Program-made: the position numbers and the translations under genes
Shown here: positions 40,957-51,489 of the stretch, in pieces
Layout of the letters: each line of letters starts with the position of its first letter
Position numbering within the stretch: the first letter of the stretch is position 1
The notes under the pieces: generated by a model
The model's input: only the letters and a program-made list of their open reading frames with translations
Database searches by the model: none
What the model was told of the DNA's origin: nothing
Assembly (NCBI GenBank): GCA_019163135.1
Contig: JAFLKR010000003.1
Location: 17,901-81,900, forward strand
Source: Desulfobulbaceae bacterium
Lineage (GTDB): Bacteria; Desulfobacterota; Desulfobulbia; Desulfobulbales; Desulfobulbaceae
Length of the DNA stretch: 64,000 bases
Direction: 5' to 3'

Positions 40957-42195
40957 GTGAAACGACGGGTCGTTGTAACAGGGATTGGCTTAATCACCCC
41001 GCTTGGTATTGGTACCGAGCAGACGTGGAATGCGCTGATCAATGGACAGAGTGGGGTCGGGCCTATAACTCGCTTTGATGCATCTGATCAGACTTCGCAG
41101 ATTGCTGCCGAGGTAAAGGGATTTAATCCTGAGGATTGGTTCGAAAAAAAGCAGGCGAAAAATCTAGATGCATTTGTCCAATACGCCGTAGCCGCCGCAG
41201 ATATTGCCTGGAAAAGCAGCGGCCTGTCGATCACCGATGAAAATATGCATCGGGTAGGCGTTATTACGGGTTGCGGGATGGGCGGATTACCTACCATTGA
41301 AGAATACCACAGTGTTCTACTTAACCGGGGACCTCGTAAAATTACGCCCTTTTTTATTCCCAGAGTTATTCCCAATATGCCCTCAGGACATATTTCTATG
41401 CGGATAGGCGCTAAAGGGCCAAACCTCTCGCAAACCACCGCCTGTGCCGCCGGTACCCATGCCGTTGGAGAGGCCTTTCGTCATATCGCCTATGGTGATT
41501 GTGATATGGCGATCACTGGTGGTACTGAGTCGGTTATCTGCCCGCTTGCGGTGGGTGGATTCAGTGCGATGAAAGCATTGTCGACGCGCAATGATGATCC
41601 GCTAACCGCCTCGCGCCCCTTTGATCTGCATCGGGATGGTTTTGTTATCTCTGAAGGTTCAGGTATGCTGGTTCTTGAGGAATTAGAGGCTGCCAAGCGC
41701 CGCGGTGCAACGATTTATGCGGAGATCGTTGGTTACGGCCAGACCAGCGACGCCTATCATATTGCCGCTCCCCCTGAGAATGGGGAGGGGGCTGCACGTT
41801 GTATGGCTGCTGCCCTGAAAGATGCCGGTCTCAATCCCGAAGATGTTGACTATATCAATGCCCACGGCACCTCGACACCACTCAACGACAAATGTGAAAC
41901 CTTGGCGGTGAAAACCGTATTTGGCAAACATGCATATAAGTTGGCAATGAGTTCTACCAAATCGATGACCGGCCATATGTTAGGCGCTGCCGGCGGCATC
42001 GAAGCAGCCTTTACCGCGCTGACACTGTATCACGGTATCATCCCCCCCACGGCCAATCTCAGGACTCCCGACCCTGATTGTGATCTCGACTATGTACCCC
42101 TTAATTCCCGCAAGGCGAAGGTCCAGGTTGCCATGTCCAATTCCTTTGGTTTTGGCGGCACCAATGGGGTTATTATTCTGCGACGCTACGTATAA
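40957..42195 (+). CDS. fabF: 3-oxoacyl-ACP synthase II
   Basis: [57 protein letters not shown]. Confidence 0.96.
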   Translation: MKRRVVVTGIGLITPLGIGTEQTWNALINGQSGVGPITRFDASDQTSQIAAEVKGFNPEDWFEKKQAKNLDAFVQYAVAAADIAWKSSGLSITDENMHRVGVITGCGMGGLPTIEEYHSVLLNRGPRKITPFFIPRVIPNMPSGHISMRIGAKGPNLSQTTACAAGTHAVGEAFRHIAYGDCDMAITGGTESVICPLAVGGFSAMKALSTRNDDPLTASRPFDLHRDGFVISEGSGMLVLEELEAAKRRGATIYAEIVGYGQTSDAYHIAAPPENGEGAARCMAAALKDAGLNPEDVDYINAHGTSTPLNDKCETLAVKTVFGKHAYKLAMSSTKSMTGHMLGAAGGIEAAFTALTLYHGIIPPTANLRTPDPDCDLDYVPLNSRKAKVQVAMSNSFGFGGTNGVIILRRYV

Positions 42196-42220
42196 GATAG
42201 CCTGTATTGGGAGTGAGCGA

Positions 42221-42646
42221 GTGAAGATAGCGTTAGGTTGCGACCATGGTGGATTGGCCCTGAAAAATGAAATGGTCCATTGGCTGGCTCAGGCTGGCCA
42301 TGAAGTTAATGATGTGGGATGCCATACCGAAGATTCGGTGGATTATCCTATCTTCGCCGATAAAGTCTGTGGAGAAATCATTGAAGGGCGGTCTTCTTTT
42401 GGAATTCTTATTTGCGGGACCGGTATCGGCATGTCTATTGCTGCTAACCGTCATCGACAGATTCGGGCAGCGCTCTGCCATGAAGCCTTTACTGCCAGGA
42501 TGAGCAGGGAACATAATGATGCCAATGTCCTTTGCCTGGGGGCCAGGGTACTAGGCAGCGCCCTTGCCTTGGATATCGTCAAGTCCTGGCTGGCAACGGA
42601 GTTCGCCGGTGGCCGTCATCTGCGCAGGATTGCTATGATGGGGTAA
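42221..42646 (+). CDS. rpiB: Ribose-5-phosphate isomerase B
   Basis: KIALGCDHGGLALKNEM...DYPIFADKVC...GILICGTGIGMSIAANR; GTG start. Confidence 0.94.
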   Translation: MKIALGCDHGGLALKNEMVHWLAQAGHEVNDVGCHTEDSVDYPIFADKVCGEIIEGRSSFGILICGTGIGMSIAANRHRQIRAALCHEAFTARMSREHNDANVLCLGARVLGSALALDIVKSWLATEFAGGRHLRRIAMMG

Positions 42647-42675
42647 CTTGCCGCCTTCAAGTATATATATTTTTG

Positions 42676-42712
42676 AAACCGGTATGCTTTGTTCCAAAGC
42701 TGCCGGTTTTTT
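42676..42712 (+). terminator. Intrinsic terminator after rpiB
   Basis: AAACCGG-TAT-GCTTTG-TTC-CAAAGC-TG-CCGGTTT-TTT. Confidence 0.85.
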
Positions 42713-42763
42713 CATGGTACTTCGGGTGTAGTCTCCTCTTTTCGCACTAATCAAGGGTATGTT

Positions 42764-43228
42764 ATGAAATGTCCCTATTGCGGTCATTTGGATAATCGAG
42801 TTATCGATTCACGTATCAATAAGGATAAGACTATCACCAGACGCCGCAGGGCCTGTGGTTCTTGTCAGCGACGATTTACCACCTATGAACGTATCGAACT
42901 GATGTTGCCGATGTTGATCAAAAAAGATGGCCGACGTGAACCCTGGGATAGGGGTAAAATGGTAGTAGGATTGGAAAAAGCCTGCGAAAAATTGGCTGTC
43001 AGTATGACCGACATCGATAATTTTGTTGATGCTATCGAACAGAAACTCCAGGATTTCGGCGGCAAGGAAATTTCCACCAGCCAAATCGGCGAATGGGTCA
43101 TGGAGGCGCTGCCGGCACTGGATGAGGTGGCCTATGTTCGTTTTGCCTCGGTGTATCGACAGTTCAAAGATGTCAATGAATTTATGGAAGAATTGAAGCT
43201 CTTTCTAGGCGAACAGGGAAAACGCTGA
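42764..43228 (+). CDS. nrdR: Transcriptional repressor NrdR
   Basis: [49 protein letters not shown]-cone. Confidence 0.97.
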   Translation: MKCPYCGHLDNRVIDSRINKDKTITRRRRACGSCQRRFTTYERIELMLPMLIKKDGRREPWDRGKMVVGLEKACEKLAVSMTDIDNFVDAIEQKLQDFGGKEISTSQIGEWVMEALPALDEVAYVRFASVYRQFKDVNEFMEELKLFLGEQGKR

Positions 43229-43235
43229 TCTTTTT

Positions 43236-44348
43236 ATGGGTATGCAAGACGATCATAGCTTTTACATGCGTATTGCCCTTGATGAGGCCAAGAAAGGCGT
43301 GGGCCGAACTTCACCCAACCCGGCGGTGGGGGCCATTATTGTCAAGGAAGGACATATCATTGGTAAGGGGTATCATAAAAAAGCCGGTACCCCGCACGCC
43401 GAAGTCAATGCTATTGCTGATGCTGGTCAAACAACTCAAGGCGCAACTCTATATGTAACCCTTGAGCCCTGCAATCATACCGGACGGACCCCACCTTGCA
43501 CAGAAGCCATTCTCCGTGCAGGGATTGGTACGGTGGTCATCGGAATGCCTGATCCCAATCCTAGGGTTAATGGGGGAGGGGCCGACTATTTGAAACAACA
43601 AGGGGTAGAAGTCTGTATCGGAGTGCTCGAACAACAGTGCCGAGCCTTGAATCGCCCTTTTATCAAACACAGTGCCACCGGCCTACCCTGGATGATCATG
43701 AAGGCTGGGCTGAGCCTGGACGGTAAAATTACCTTTTGTCCCGGGCAAGGAGCTGCCTTGACCGGGTCTGAATCACAACGATATGTACATCAACTCCGCA
43801 ATCAGATGGATGCTATCTTGATTGGGGTGGATACAGCTCTTATTGACAACCCCAGTCTGACCACCCGGCTTGAGGGCGTTTCGGATACGCGGGACCCTTT
43901 GCGAATCGTTCTGGACTCTCACTTGCGACTGTCGGCGGATGCCAGAATGCTCACCCAGAAATCATCTGCAACTACCTGGATAATATGTGGTGATAAGGCC
44001 TCTCCAGAAAATGAGGCGCGATTGGTAAGCCGTGGCGCCAGGGTTTTTCGGCTGTCCCTTGCTAGCGATCAACGGATCGATTTGGTCGAATTACTCCGGT
44101 TTCTCGGACAGAACAATATTACCTCGGTGCTTGTGGAAGGTGGTGCGCGCGTGCATGGTGCATTTTACCGCCAGAAACTGATTGATGAACTACTTCTTAT
44201 TTATGCTCCATTCATTATTGGAGACCAGGGGACTCCCCTTGTCCAGGGATACAGTCTGAGCCATCGTGCTGAGGCGCCGCTGCTATTTAACACTTCGGTT
44301 CAGCTCTTGGGGAACGATGTGTTGTTAAAAACCTTGATTCAACGATAA
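43236..44348 (+). CDS. ribD: Riboflavin biosynthesis deaminase/reductase RibD
   Basis: GTPHAEVNAIADAG, TLYVTLEPCNHTGRTPPCTEAI. Confidence 0.95.
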   Translation: MGMQDDHSFYMRIALDEAKKGVGRTSPNPAVGAIIVKEGHIIGKGYHKKAGTPHAEVNAIADAGQTTQGATLYVTLEPCNHTGRTPPCTEAILRAGIGTVVIGMPDPNPRVNGGGADYLKQQGVEVCIGVLEQQCRALNRPFIKHSATGLPWMIMKAGLSLDGKITFCPGQGAALTGSESQRYVHQLRNQMDAILIGVDTALIDNPSLTTRLEGVSDTRDPLRIVLDSHLRLSADARMLTQKSSATTWIICGDKASPENEARLVSRGARVFRLSLASDQRIDLVELLRFLGQNNITSVLVEGGARVHGAFYRQKLIDELLLIYAPFIIGDQGTPLVQGYSLSHRAEAPLLFNTSVQLLGNDVLLKTLIQR

Positions 44349-44356
44349 ACGGATCG

Positions 44357-45307
44357 TTACTCGACGATCGTTTTAATTATCTCCCATTTTTGCCGCAGGG
44401 TGGCCGTATCGGCCAAGCTGAGGCATACTTCAACTTTATCGTCTTCAAACGAAAGGCTGTGCTTGATCGTCACCTTTTCAGGAGGATGCAATTCTTGCAC
44501 AAGTTTATGAAAGTGCTGTTCTGCCTTGCTTTTGGCGGGATAACACTGTTCCTGCAGACACTGCATCAGTGCCTGCAACCGTTGCGGCATATTTTCCGAG
44601 GTCGTTTCTTGATTTTCTGGCAACCATTGGCCGATAATCTCCACGATTGGTTTATTATCTCGCCGGATTAATTCGGTTACCATTTCAACCAGTTTCTGCT
44701 GTTTCGACCCGCCAAGCCGATAGGTGTTGATCAGGTGGACCAGATGTCGTTGGTCTTCGTGGGAGAGGCAGGTCAATTGCCTTGCAGATTTTTGTGAGAG
44801 GATACCGTGATGAAGGGCCAAAATGGCAGAAAGCTCAAGCTGCAGGAAACTGCCAAATTCTTTAAGTTTATAACGCTGGGGCTTGCAACCCATCAGGGCG
44901 AGCAATCGTAGTTGTTCTTTCTCGGGGACATCGTGTTGCGCTTTTCGTAATAGATGAGCTTGCAGGATCGGGCTTGCTTGGGGTGAAGCAAGATCAATCA
45001 AAATCTGGATTGAATAGAGATGGATTGGCGGAGTTGACGACGGCAAGATGTGGCAGGCTACCTTTTCCGCGCTGAGCATCTTAAGCGCTGTATAGCAGGG
45101 ATAATTGGCAAGAAGGTGATGTTGACCGTTAACCTGTTGCTGTACCAGCAATGGTTGCAATTGGCCGAATTCTTGCGTGTTTTTTAAAATTACCGGATCA
45201 ATTGGTCCTTCAGAGAGCAGACGGATAAAGTCATCCGGAAAATCAATTGATTGCAATGAAACAAATTGGAAAGAGGCGTCCGGTAGGTTGAGCGGGAAAT
45301 CGATCAT
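44357..45307 (-). CDS. ParB N-terminal-like domain protein, orphan
   Basis: DPVILKNTQEFGQLQPLLVQQQVNGQHHLLANYPCYTALKMLSAEKVACHIL resembles ParB/Srx fold. Confidence 0.55.
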   Translation of the reverse strand: MIDFPLNLPDASFQFVSLQSIDFPDDFIRLLSEGPIDPVILKNTQEFGQLQPLLVQQQVNGQHHLLANYPCYTALKMLSAEKVACHILPSSTPPIHLYSIQILIDLASPQASPILQAHLLRKAQHDVPEKEQLRLLALMGCKPQRYKLKEFGSFLQLELSAILALHHGILSQKSARQLTCLSHEDQRHLVHLINTYRLGGSKQQKLVEMVTELIRRDNKPIVEIIGQWLPENQETTSENMPQRLQALMQCLQEQCYPAKSKAEQHFHKLVQELHPPEKVTIKHSLSFEDDKVEVCLSLADTATLRQKWEIIKTIVE

Positions 45308-45370
45308 AACGTCAAGAGTTCAGTCGGGAAGGTTAAAATTTCCTGTTTTTATTGCGAGCCAATAGCAAGG

Positions 45371-45403
45371 AAAAAAAAAGGGGCGCCACACGATGGGGCG
45401 CCC
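45371..45403 (-). terminator. Intrinsic terminator downstream of ihfA
   Basis: Minus strand GGGCGCC-CCATCGTGT-GGCGCCC-CTTTTTTTTT. Confidence 0.9.
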
Positions 45404-45430
45404 TGATGGCAGCGGTGAATGGTAAAAAGT

Positions 45431-45718
45431 TTAATCCGAATTAATTCGAGTCCGTAGTATGCCTGAGGGCTTGAAAGTTACCACTCGTCGCGCGTCCAGG
45501 GTGAGTTCGCTTCCTGTTTGCGGATTACGCCCACGGCGGGATTTTTTATCCTTGATGTTAAATTTGCCGAAGCCACTGAGTAATAAATCTTCACCGGTTA
45601 TCAGGGAGGATTTCGACAACGATAAAAAGGTTTCGACAGAATCCGTGGCCTGCGATTTTGTCAGGTTAGGATGGGCTTTGTAGACCTGCTGTACCAAATC
45701 GGCTTTTGTAAGGGTCAT
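45431..45718 (-). CDS. ihfA: Integration host factor alpha/HU family DNA-binding protein
   Basis: MTLTKADLVQQVY...GEDLLLSGFGKFNIKDKKSRRGRNPQTGSELTLDARRVVTFKPSGILR. Confidence 0.92.
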   Translation of the reverse strand: MTLTKADLVQQVYKAHPNLTKSQATDSVETFLSLSKSSLITGEDLLLSGFGKFNIKDKKSRRGRNPQTGSELTLDARRVVTFKPSGILRTRINSD

Positions 45719-45813
45719 TTGTTACCTCCTTGTTGACTCACAATAAAAGATTGGATTGGTTCGATTTTTTTTATACCATAGGTAAAAATACCGGGGGTTG
45801 TCAACTCGATTCA

Positions 45814-47139
<1,326 letters not shown>

Positions 47140-48345
47140 TTATACGACACTGGCGATCTTAAAGATGGGCAGATACATGGCAACGACAAGGCCGCCGATC
47201 ATACCGCCAAGAAAGACCATCATAAAGGGCTCAATCATTGCGGTCAAGTTTTGCACGGCCTGATCGACTTCTTCATCATAGAAATCAGCTATTTTTTCAA
47301 GCATGGTATCAAGGGCACCGACGGATTCACCGACATTGATCATCTGGACAACCATATTGGGGAAAACACCTGATTCCTCCAGGGGATCGGCAAAGGGCCG
47401 TCCTTCAGCAATACTTGAAGCGACCCGAATAACCGCTCGTTCTATAATTTTATTCCCTGAAGTTCTGGCGACAACCTGCAGGGAATCTAAAATGGGAACA
47501 CCACTTTGCAATAAGGTGCTCAGCGTTCGGGTGAATTTAGCAACCGCTACTTTTCGGACAAGAGTACCGACTACCGGGGACCACAAAATCATATTGTCAA
47601 TTTTTAAGCGGCCTTTATCGGTATTATAGATTTTTTTGACAATCCAGGAGAGGACAAATGCGCCGATAATCAGAAAAATAATATTGGATTTGAAGAAATT
47701 ACTCATGTCAATGACAATCTGGGTCGGGACGGGTAGGGTGGAGCCGAAGTCTTTGAACATTTTGTCAAAGACCGGAACCACAAATACAAGGATGACCACC
47801 AGGATGACGAGCGAAATTCCAAGGCAGATGGCCGGATAAGTCATTGCGCCTTTGATTTTCTTTTGAAGGGCCATGGATTTTTCCTTGAAGGCTGCGAGCC
47901 TTGAAAGAATAGTATCCAGGATACCTCCCAGTTCGCCTGCTTCAATCATGTTGGCATACAGGCTATCAAACACCTGTGGGTGTTTGCGCATGGAATCTGC
48001 CAGGGTTGTTCCGGTTTCCACATCGCTTTGAATCGTGGTCAGCACTGTTTTAAATGTTTGGTTGCTCTGCTGTTTTCCTAGAATTTGAAGACATTGGACC
48101 AATGGCAAGCCGGCATCGATCATGGTCGAAAGTTGCCGAGTAAAAATGACAATGTCTTTGCCGGTGACTTTCGGCTTGAACAATTTAATGTTCTCAAAAA
48201 GATCTTTAGGCTTTAATTTAACAGTGAGATTCTCGACCCGTTGACGCTTCAGTTGAGCGCGGGCTCCGGCTTCATCAACAGCTTCGATTTCGCCTTTTCG
48301 TGTTTCGCCGAAGCTGTTTTTTCCTTTCCAGACATAGATCGCCAT
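47140..48345 (-). CDS. pilC: Type IV pilus/type II secretion inner membrane platform protein (PilC/GspF)
   Basis: DIVIFTRQLSTMIDAGLPLVQCLQIL; GELGGILDTILSRLA; VQMINVGESVGALDTMLEKIADFYDEEVD. Confidence 0.94.
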   Translation of the reverse strand: MAIYVWKGKNSFGETRKGEIEAVDEAGARAQLKRQRVENLTVKLKPKDLFENIKLFKPKVTGKDIVIFTRQLSTMIDAGLPLVQCLQILGKQQSNQTFKTVLTTIQSDVETGTTLADSMRKHPQVFDSLYANMIEAGELGGILDTILSRLAAFKEKSMALQKKIKGAMTYPAICLGISLVILVVILVFVVPVFDKMFKDFGSTLPVPTQIVIDMSNFFKSNIIFLIIGAFVLSWIVKKIYNTDKGRLKIDNMILWSPVVGTLVRKVAVAKFTRTLSTLLQSGVPILDSLQVVARTSGNKIIERAVIRVASSIAEGRPFADPLEESGVFPNMVVQMINVGESVGALDTMLEKIADFYDEEVDQAVQNLTAMIEPFMMVFLGGMIGGLVVAMYLPIFKIASVV

Positions 48346-48538
48346 GGATTATTCTCCAGTCAGTTTCCAGAATTTTTTAAAAAAGCAATTGTGATAAGGT
48401 GTTGACAGATGATACAATTGCTTTTATAAAACGTACCTTTTGGTTGAGAGGTGACACGGCACCCCTTGCTTTTATCATTGTAGGGAAGATTTTTTTCTGA
48501 TTCAAGAAAAAGTTTATATTTTTTCAGGAGTTGGCAAT

Positions 48539-48787
48539 ATGCAAACGAGTAATGCGGCAAAATTCAGCGATGGGTCGTTTCTGCCGGTAGTTGAACAATG
48601 CATCGGCTGTGAGCGAATCGTCGAAGTAGACGGTAATAAATTCTGTGACAGCTATGTTAATCCAGGTGCAAAATGGCGACTGGGCATCTGTAATTTTGCC
48701 ACTCATGCTAAACCTGAGGTTACCATCGTCAAGATTCGGGTTAACCCACTGAAAGCGGCAAAGCGGGCTTCTTCCAGGCGGAAGTAG
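48539..48787 (+). CDS. Small cysteine-rich protein (PxxKW-like)
   Basis: QCIGCERIVEVDGNKFCDSYVNPGAKWRLGICNFATH. Confidence 0.7.
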   Translation: MQTSNAAKFSDGSFLPVVEQCIGCERIVEVDGNKFCDSYVNPGAKWRLGICNFATHAKPEVTIVKIRVNPLKAAKRASSRRK

Positions 48788-48923
48788 CCTTAAGTGCTTT
48801 ACTGATGCGTCTTGAAAAGTTGTACTGCCGTATAACGAATTACTGTTGTCGGCATTAAGCATTTTTTCTGGCCTCACCTCGCCATCCACCAGCTTTTTCC
48901 TATGTTCGGATGGTTTCAATATT

Positions 48924-48966
48924 GTATTCCCTTCCGAATTCTGAAGCCAGAACCGGAAGGGAATAC
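48924..48966. repeat. Perfect 13-bp inverted repeat
   Basis: GTATTCCCTTCCG (48924-48936) / CGGAAGGGAATAC (48954-48966), 17-nt loop, no T-run. Confidence 0.9.
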
Positions 48967-49013
48967 TGTGGTTTAACTCCGTCGCGACCATCAGGATAAA
49001 ATCCCTTAGGGTG

Positions 49014-49727
49014 TCATGCCCCCTGCTGATCGAGTGCATGTGGTATTCTGTTGCCGAACAGTGCTGTGCCAACCCGTATAATGGTTGCGCCTTCCTCAAT
49101 TGCGACTTGATAATCACCGGACATCCCCATGGATAGCTCAATTTGATTATTATCCATGAAAAGTTGCTGTGCGCTTAATCGATCTGCTAGATTCTTAAGT
49201 GCTTTGAAATACGGCCTGCTTTTTTCTGGATCCGAAAAATATGGGGGTATTGTCATCAGGCCAAGAATCCGAAGATTGGTCGTTTGAGCAATCTGGCGAA
49301 GGAGTTGCTCGGTTTCTTCGGGAAGTACCCCGGATTTCTGTTTTTCCTTGCCGGTATTAACCTGAACAAGAATGGACAAATCTTTGTTCAGCGACTTGGC
49401 ATGTTTGTCAAGCGCTTGTGCCACTTTCAGGCTATCAACCGTTTCTACTACATCGAACAACTCCGCAGTTAGTCTGGCTTTGTTGCTCTGCAGATGGCCA
49501 ATAAAGTGCCAGCTGATTTTTTGTGAAAAATGTCGAATCTTCTCAGAGGCTTCTTGTAAATAGTTTTCACCGAAAAGAGTCTGGCCACAATCGATTGCCT
49601 GCCCGATCTGGTCGACTCCCATTCCCTTGCTCACCGCCACCAACTTGATCTCTTGTGGGTTACGTCCACAATTAATGGCCGTTTGGATTACTGTGTCAAA
49701 GATTTGAGTAAGATTATCGCGGATCAT
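49014..49727 (-). CDS. yggS: YggS family PLP homeostasis protein
   Basis: IKLVAVSKGMGVDQIGQAIDCGQTLFGENYLQEA; WHFIGHLQSNKA; LSMGMSGDYQVAIEEGATIIRVGTALFG; ATG at 49727. Confidence 0.93.
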   Translation of the reverse strand: MIRDNLTQIFDTVIQTAINCGRNPQEIKLVAVSKGMGVDQIGQAIDCGQTLFGENYLQEASEKIRHFSQKISWHFIGHLQSNKARLTAELFDVVETVDSLKVAQALDKHAKSLNKDLSILVQVNTGKEKQKSGVLPEETEQLLRQIAQTTNLRILGLMTIPPYFSDPEKSRPYFKALKNLADRLSAQQLFMDNNQIELSMGMSGDYQVAIEEGATIIRVGTALFGNRIPHALDQQGA

Positions 49728-50550
49728 TAGTTGTGGTTTCCGGGAGTTGAAAAAGGCGGACAGCGTTGGTCGTTGTGGCCTGCGCCACTGTATCAATGGA
49801 GAGTTGCTTGATTTTGGCCACCATCTGGGCCGTATAGAGCAGCAGTTTGGGTTCGTTACGCTTGCCTCGATAAGGCACTGGGGCCAGGAAGGGCCCATCG
49901 GTCTCCAGTAGCAAGTGTCGGAGGTCGACAAACCGGATAACCTCCTGCAAGGCATGGGCATTGGCGAAGGTGGCGACACCCGGGATCGAAATGTGCAAAC
50001 CCAGATCGATCATTTCTTGGGCTAGTTGTACGTCTCCGGAAAAGCAGTGCATTACCCCTCCTTTAGGGAGTGGTCCGACCGAACGGAGTAGATTGCGGAC
50101 GTCTTCGTGGGCCTCCCGGTCGTGAATGACCACGGGCAGGTTAAGGTCTTTTGCAAGATTAAGTTGTTGCTTGAACACCTTTATTTGCACATCGCGCGGG
50201 GCGTAATTTTTGACATAATCAAGCCCGATTTCACCATAGCCGACCACTGAACGGTTTTGTGCCAATTCAGCTAACTCTTTAAGGGCTTCGATTGTGGCCT
50301 GGGAGGCGTCATGGGGATGAAACCCGATCGTCGCAAATATATTAGCGTACTGGTTTGCAATGTTCACTGCCTGTCGCGAACTTGGATAATCGATTCCTAT
50401 GGTAATAATGCGCTTGACGCCATACTGCACCGCCGATTCAATAACCGAATCCAAATCTGATTGGTATGCCGCCATATCGAGGTGGCAATGGGTGTCGATA
50501 AGTTCGAACTGGCCAGAAATTTGCGGAAGAGGGGGGAGCGTTTGTTTCAT
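49714..50550 (-). CDS. tatD: TatD family DNase
   Basis: LIDTHCHLDMAAYQSD, GFHPHDA, VGYGEIGLDY, GVMHCFSGD, LLLETDGPFLAPVPYRGKRNEP. Confidence 0.94.
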   Translation of the reverse strand: MKQTLPPLPQISGQFELIDTHCHLDMAAYQSDLDSVIESAVQYGVKRIITIGIDYPSSRQAVNIANQYANIFATIGFHPHDASQATIEALKELAELAQNRSVVGYGEIGLDYVKNYAPRDVQIKVFKQQLNLAKDLNLPVVIHDREAHEDVRNLLRSVGPLPKGGVMHCFSGDVQLAQEMIDLGLHISIPGVATFANAHALQEVIRFVDLRHLLLETDGPFLAPVPYRGKRNEPKLLLYTAQMVAKIKQLSIDTVAQATTTNAVRLFQLPETTTNDPR

Positions 50551-50993
50551 GGGAAGGTCTAAGCCAATACTTGTTTGCCGTTGATTTGGAATAATGCTTT
50601 CTCTGACCGCAAAGTTACGATATTCACGCCAGGGTAGAATTTGTCAGGACAATTACCCACTATCATAGTTAATGTTTGTTGACATTAAAACCTTATTTTT
50701 TTACAACTGTTCATCTGTGTTCTTTCTTCTTGTTTTTCTATTTTTTCCAACATTATCATTTGCACAGGCGCGACTGTGGACAGTGGTGGCGTCTAATTTG
50801 AAAGGTGGGAAAGGACAAACATGGGACTGCGCAAGCAAAACCCTGTTAAGCATTTTTTTTGCTGAATGGAAAGTTTTAAAGGAGCGCAAGGTATTATGGA
50901 TTGCCTGCTCCAACGTGATAACCTGCCAATCTAATGATTGGCTGTCAAAAGGATCGCTGCGTATTTTTTTAACAAAGCTGGAGGATAAGTCGA

Positions 50994-51476
50994 ATGAAGA
51001 ATTGCTTTAAAATCAGATTGTTGACTTTTTTTAGTGTGGTGTTGCTCCTTATTTCAACGGGTTGCGCTTCAAATAAGAATAAAATGGGCGGTGATATGGC
51101 CGGCCTGCCGCAGGTCTCCAATTTTGCCGATGATATTAAAGATATTACCTTGCCTTCAGAGTTGGAATGGGACCGCAAGAATTCCATGGTGATTAAAACT
51201 GAATCCTTCAGAGGCGGCATTTTCACCTATAAGGGCAAGGTGGAGGTTATGTCACTGAAAGATTACATGGTTGCCTCCATGCAGGATAATAAATGGAGGC
51301 TGGTGGGAGAGACAGCTTCTAAGGATATTATGCTGGCCTTTGTCAAGCCCAACAAAACCTGCATGATGGTTATTGCCGATGGCATGTTTGGAAAAACCGA
51401 GTTGAAATTGTATGTCGCCATCGATAAAACAGCGTCCGGGGGAATGAATCCCTTTGGCGAGGCTGCCACCCACTAA
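50994..51476 (+). CDS. Hypothetical lipoprotein
   Basis: Signal peptide with lipobox LLLISTGCAS. Confidence 0.75.
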   Translation: MKNCFKIRLLTFFSVVLLLISTGCASNKNKMGGDMAGLPQVSNFADDIKDITLPSELEWDRKNSMVIKTESFRGGIFTYKGKVEVMSLKDYMVASMQDNKWRLVGETASKDIMLAFVKPNKTCMMVIADGMFGKTELKLYVAIDKTASGGMNPFGEAATH

Positions 51477-51489
51477 AGCTTGGGGGATT

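Noticed and set aside
50672-51010. 112-aa plus-strand ORF with a signal-peptide-like N-terminus
   Set aside because: No recognisable domain, no clear SD, overlaps the start of the better-supported lipoprotein gene; likely spurious.
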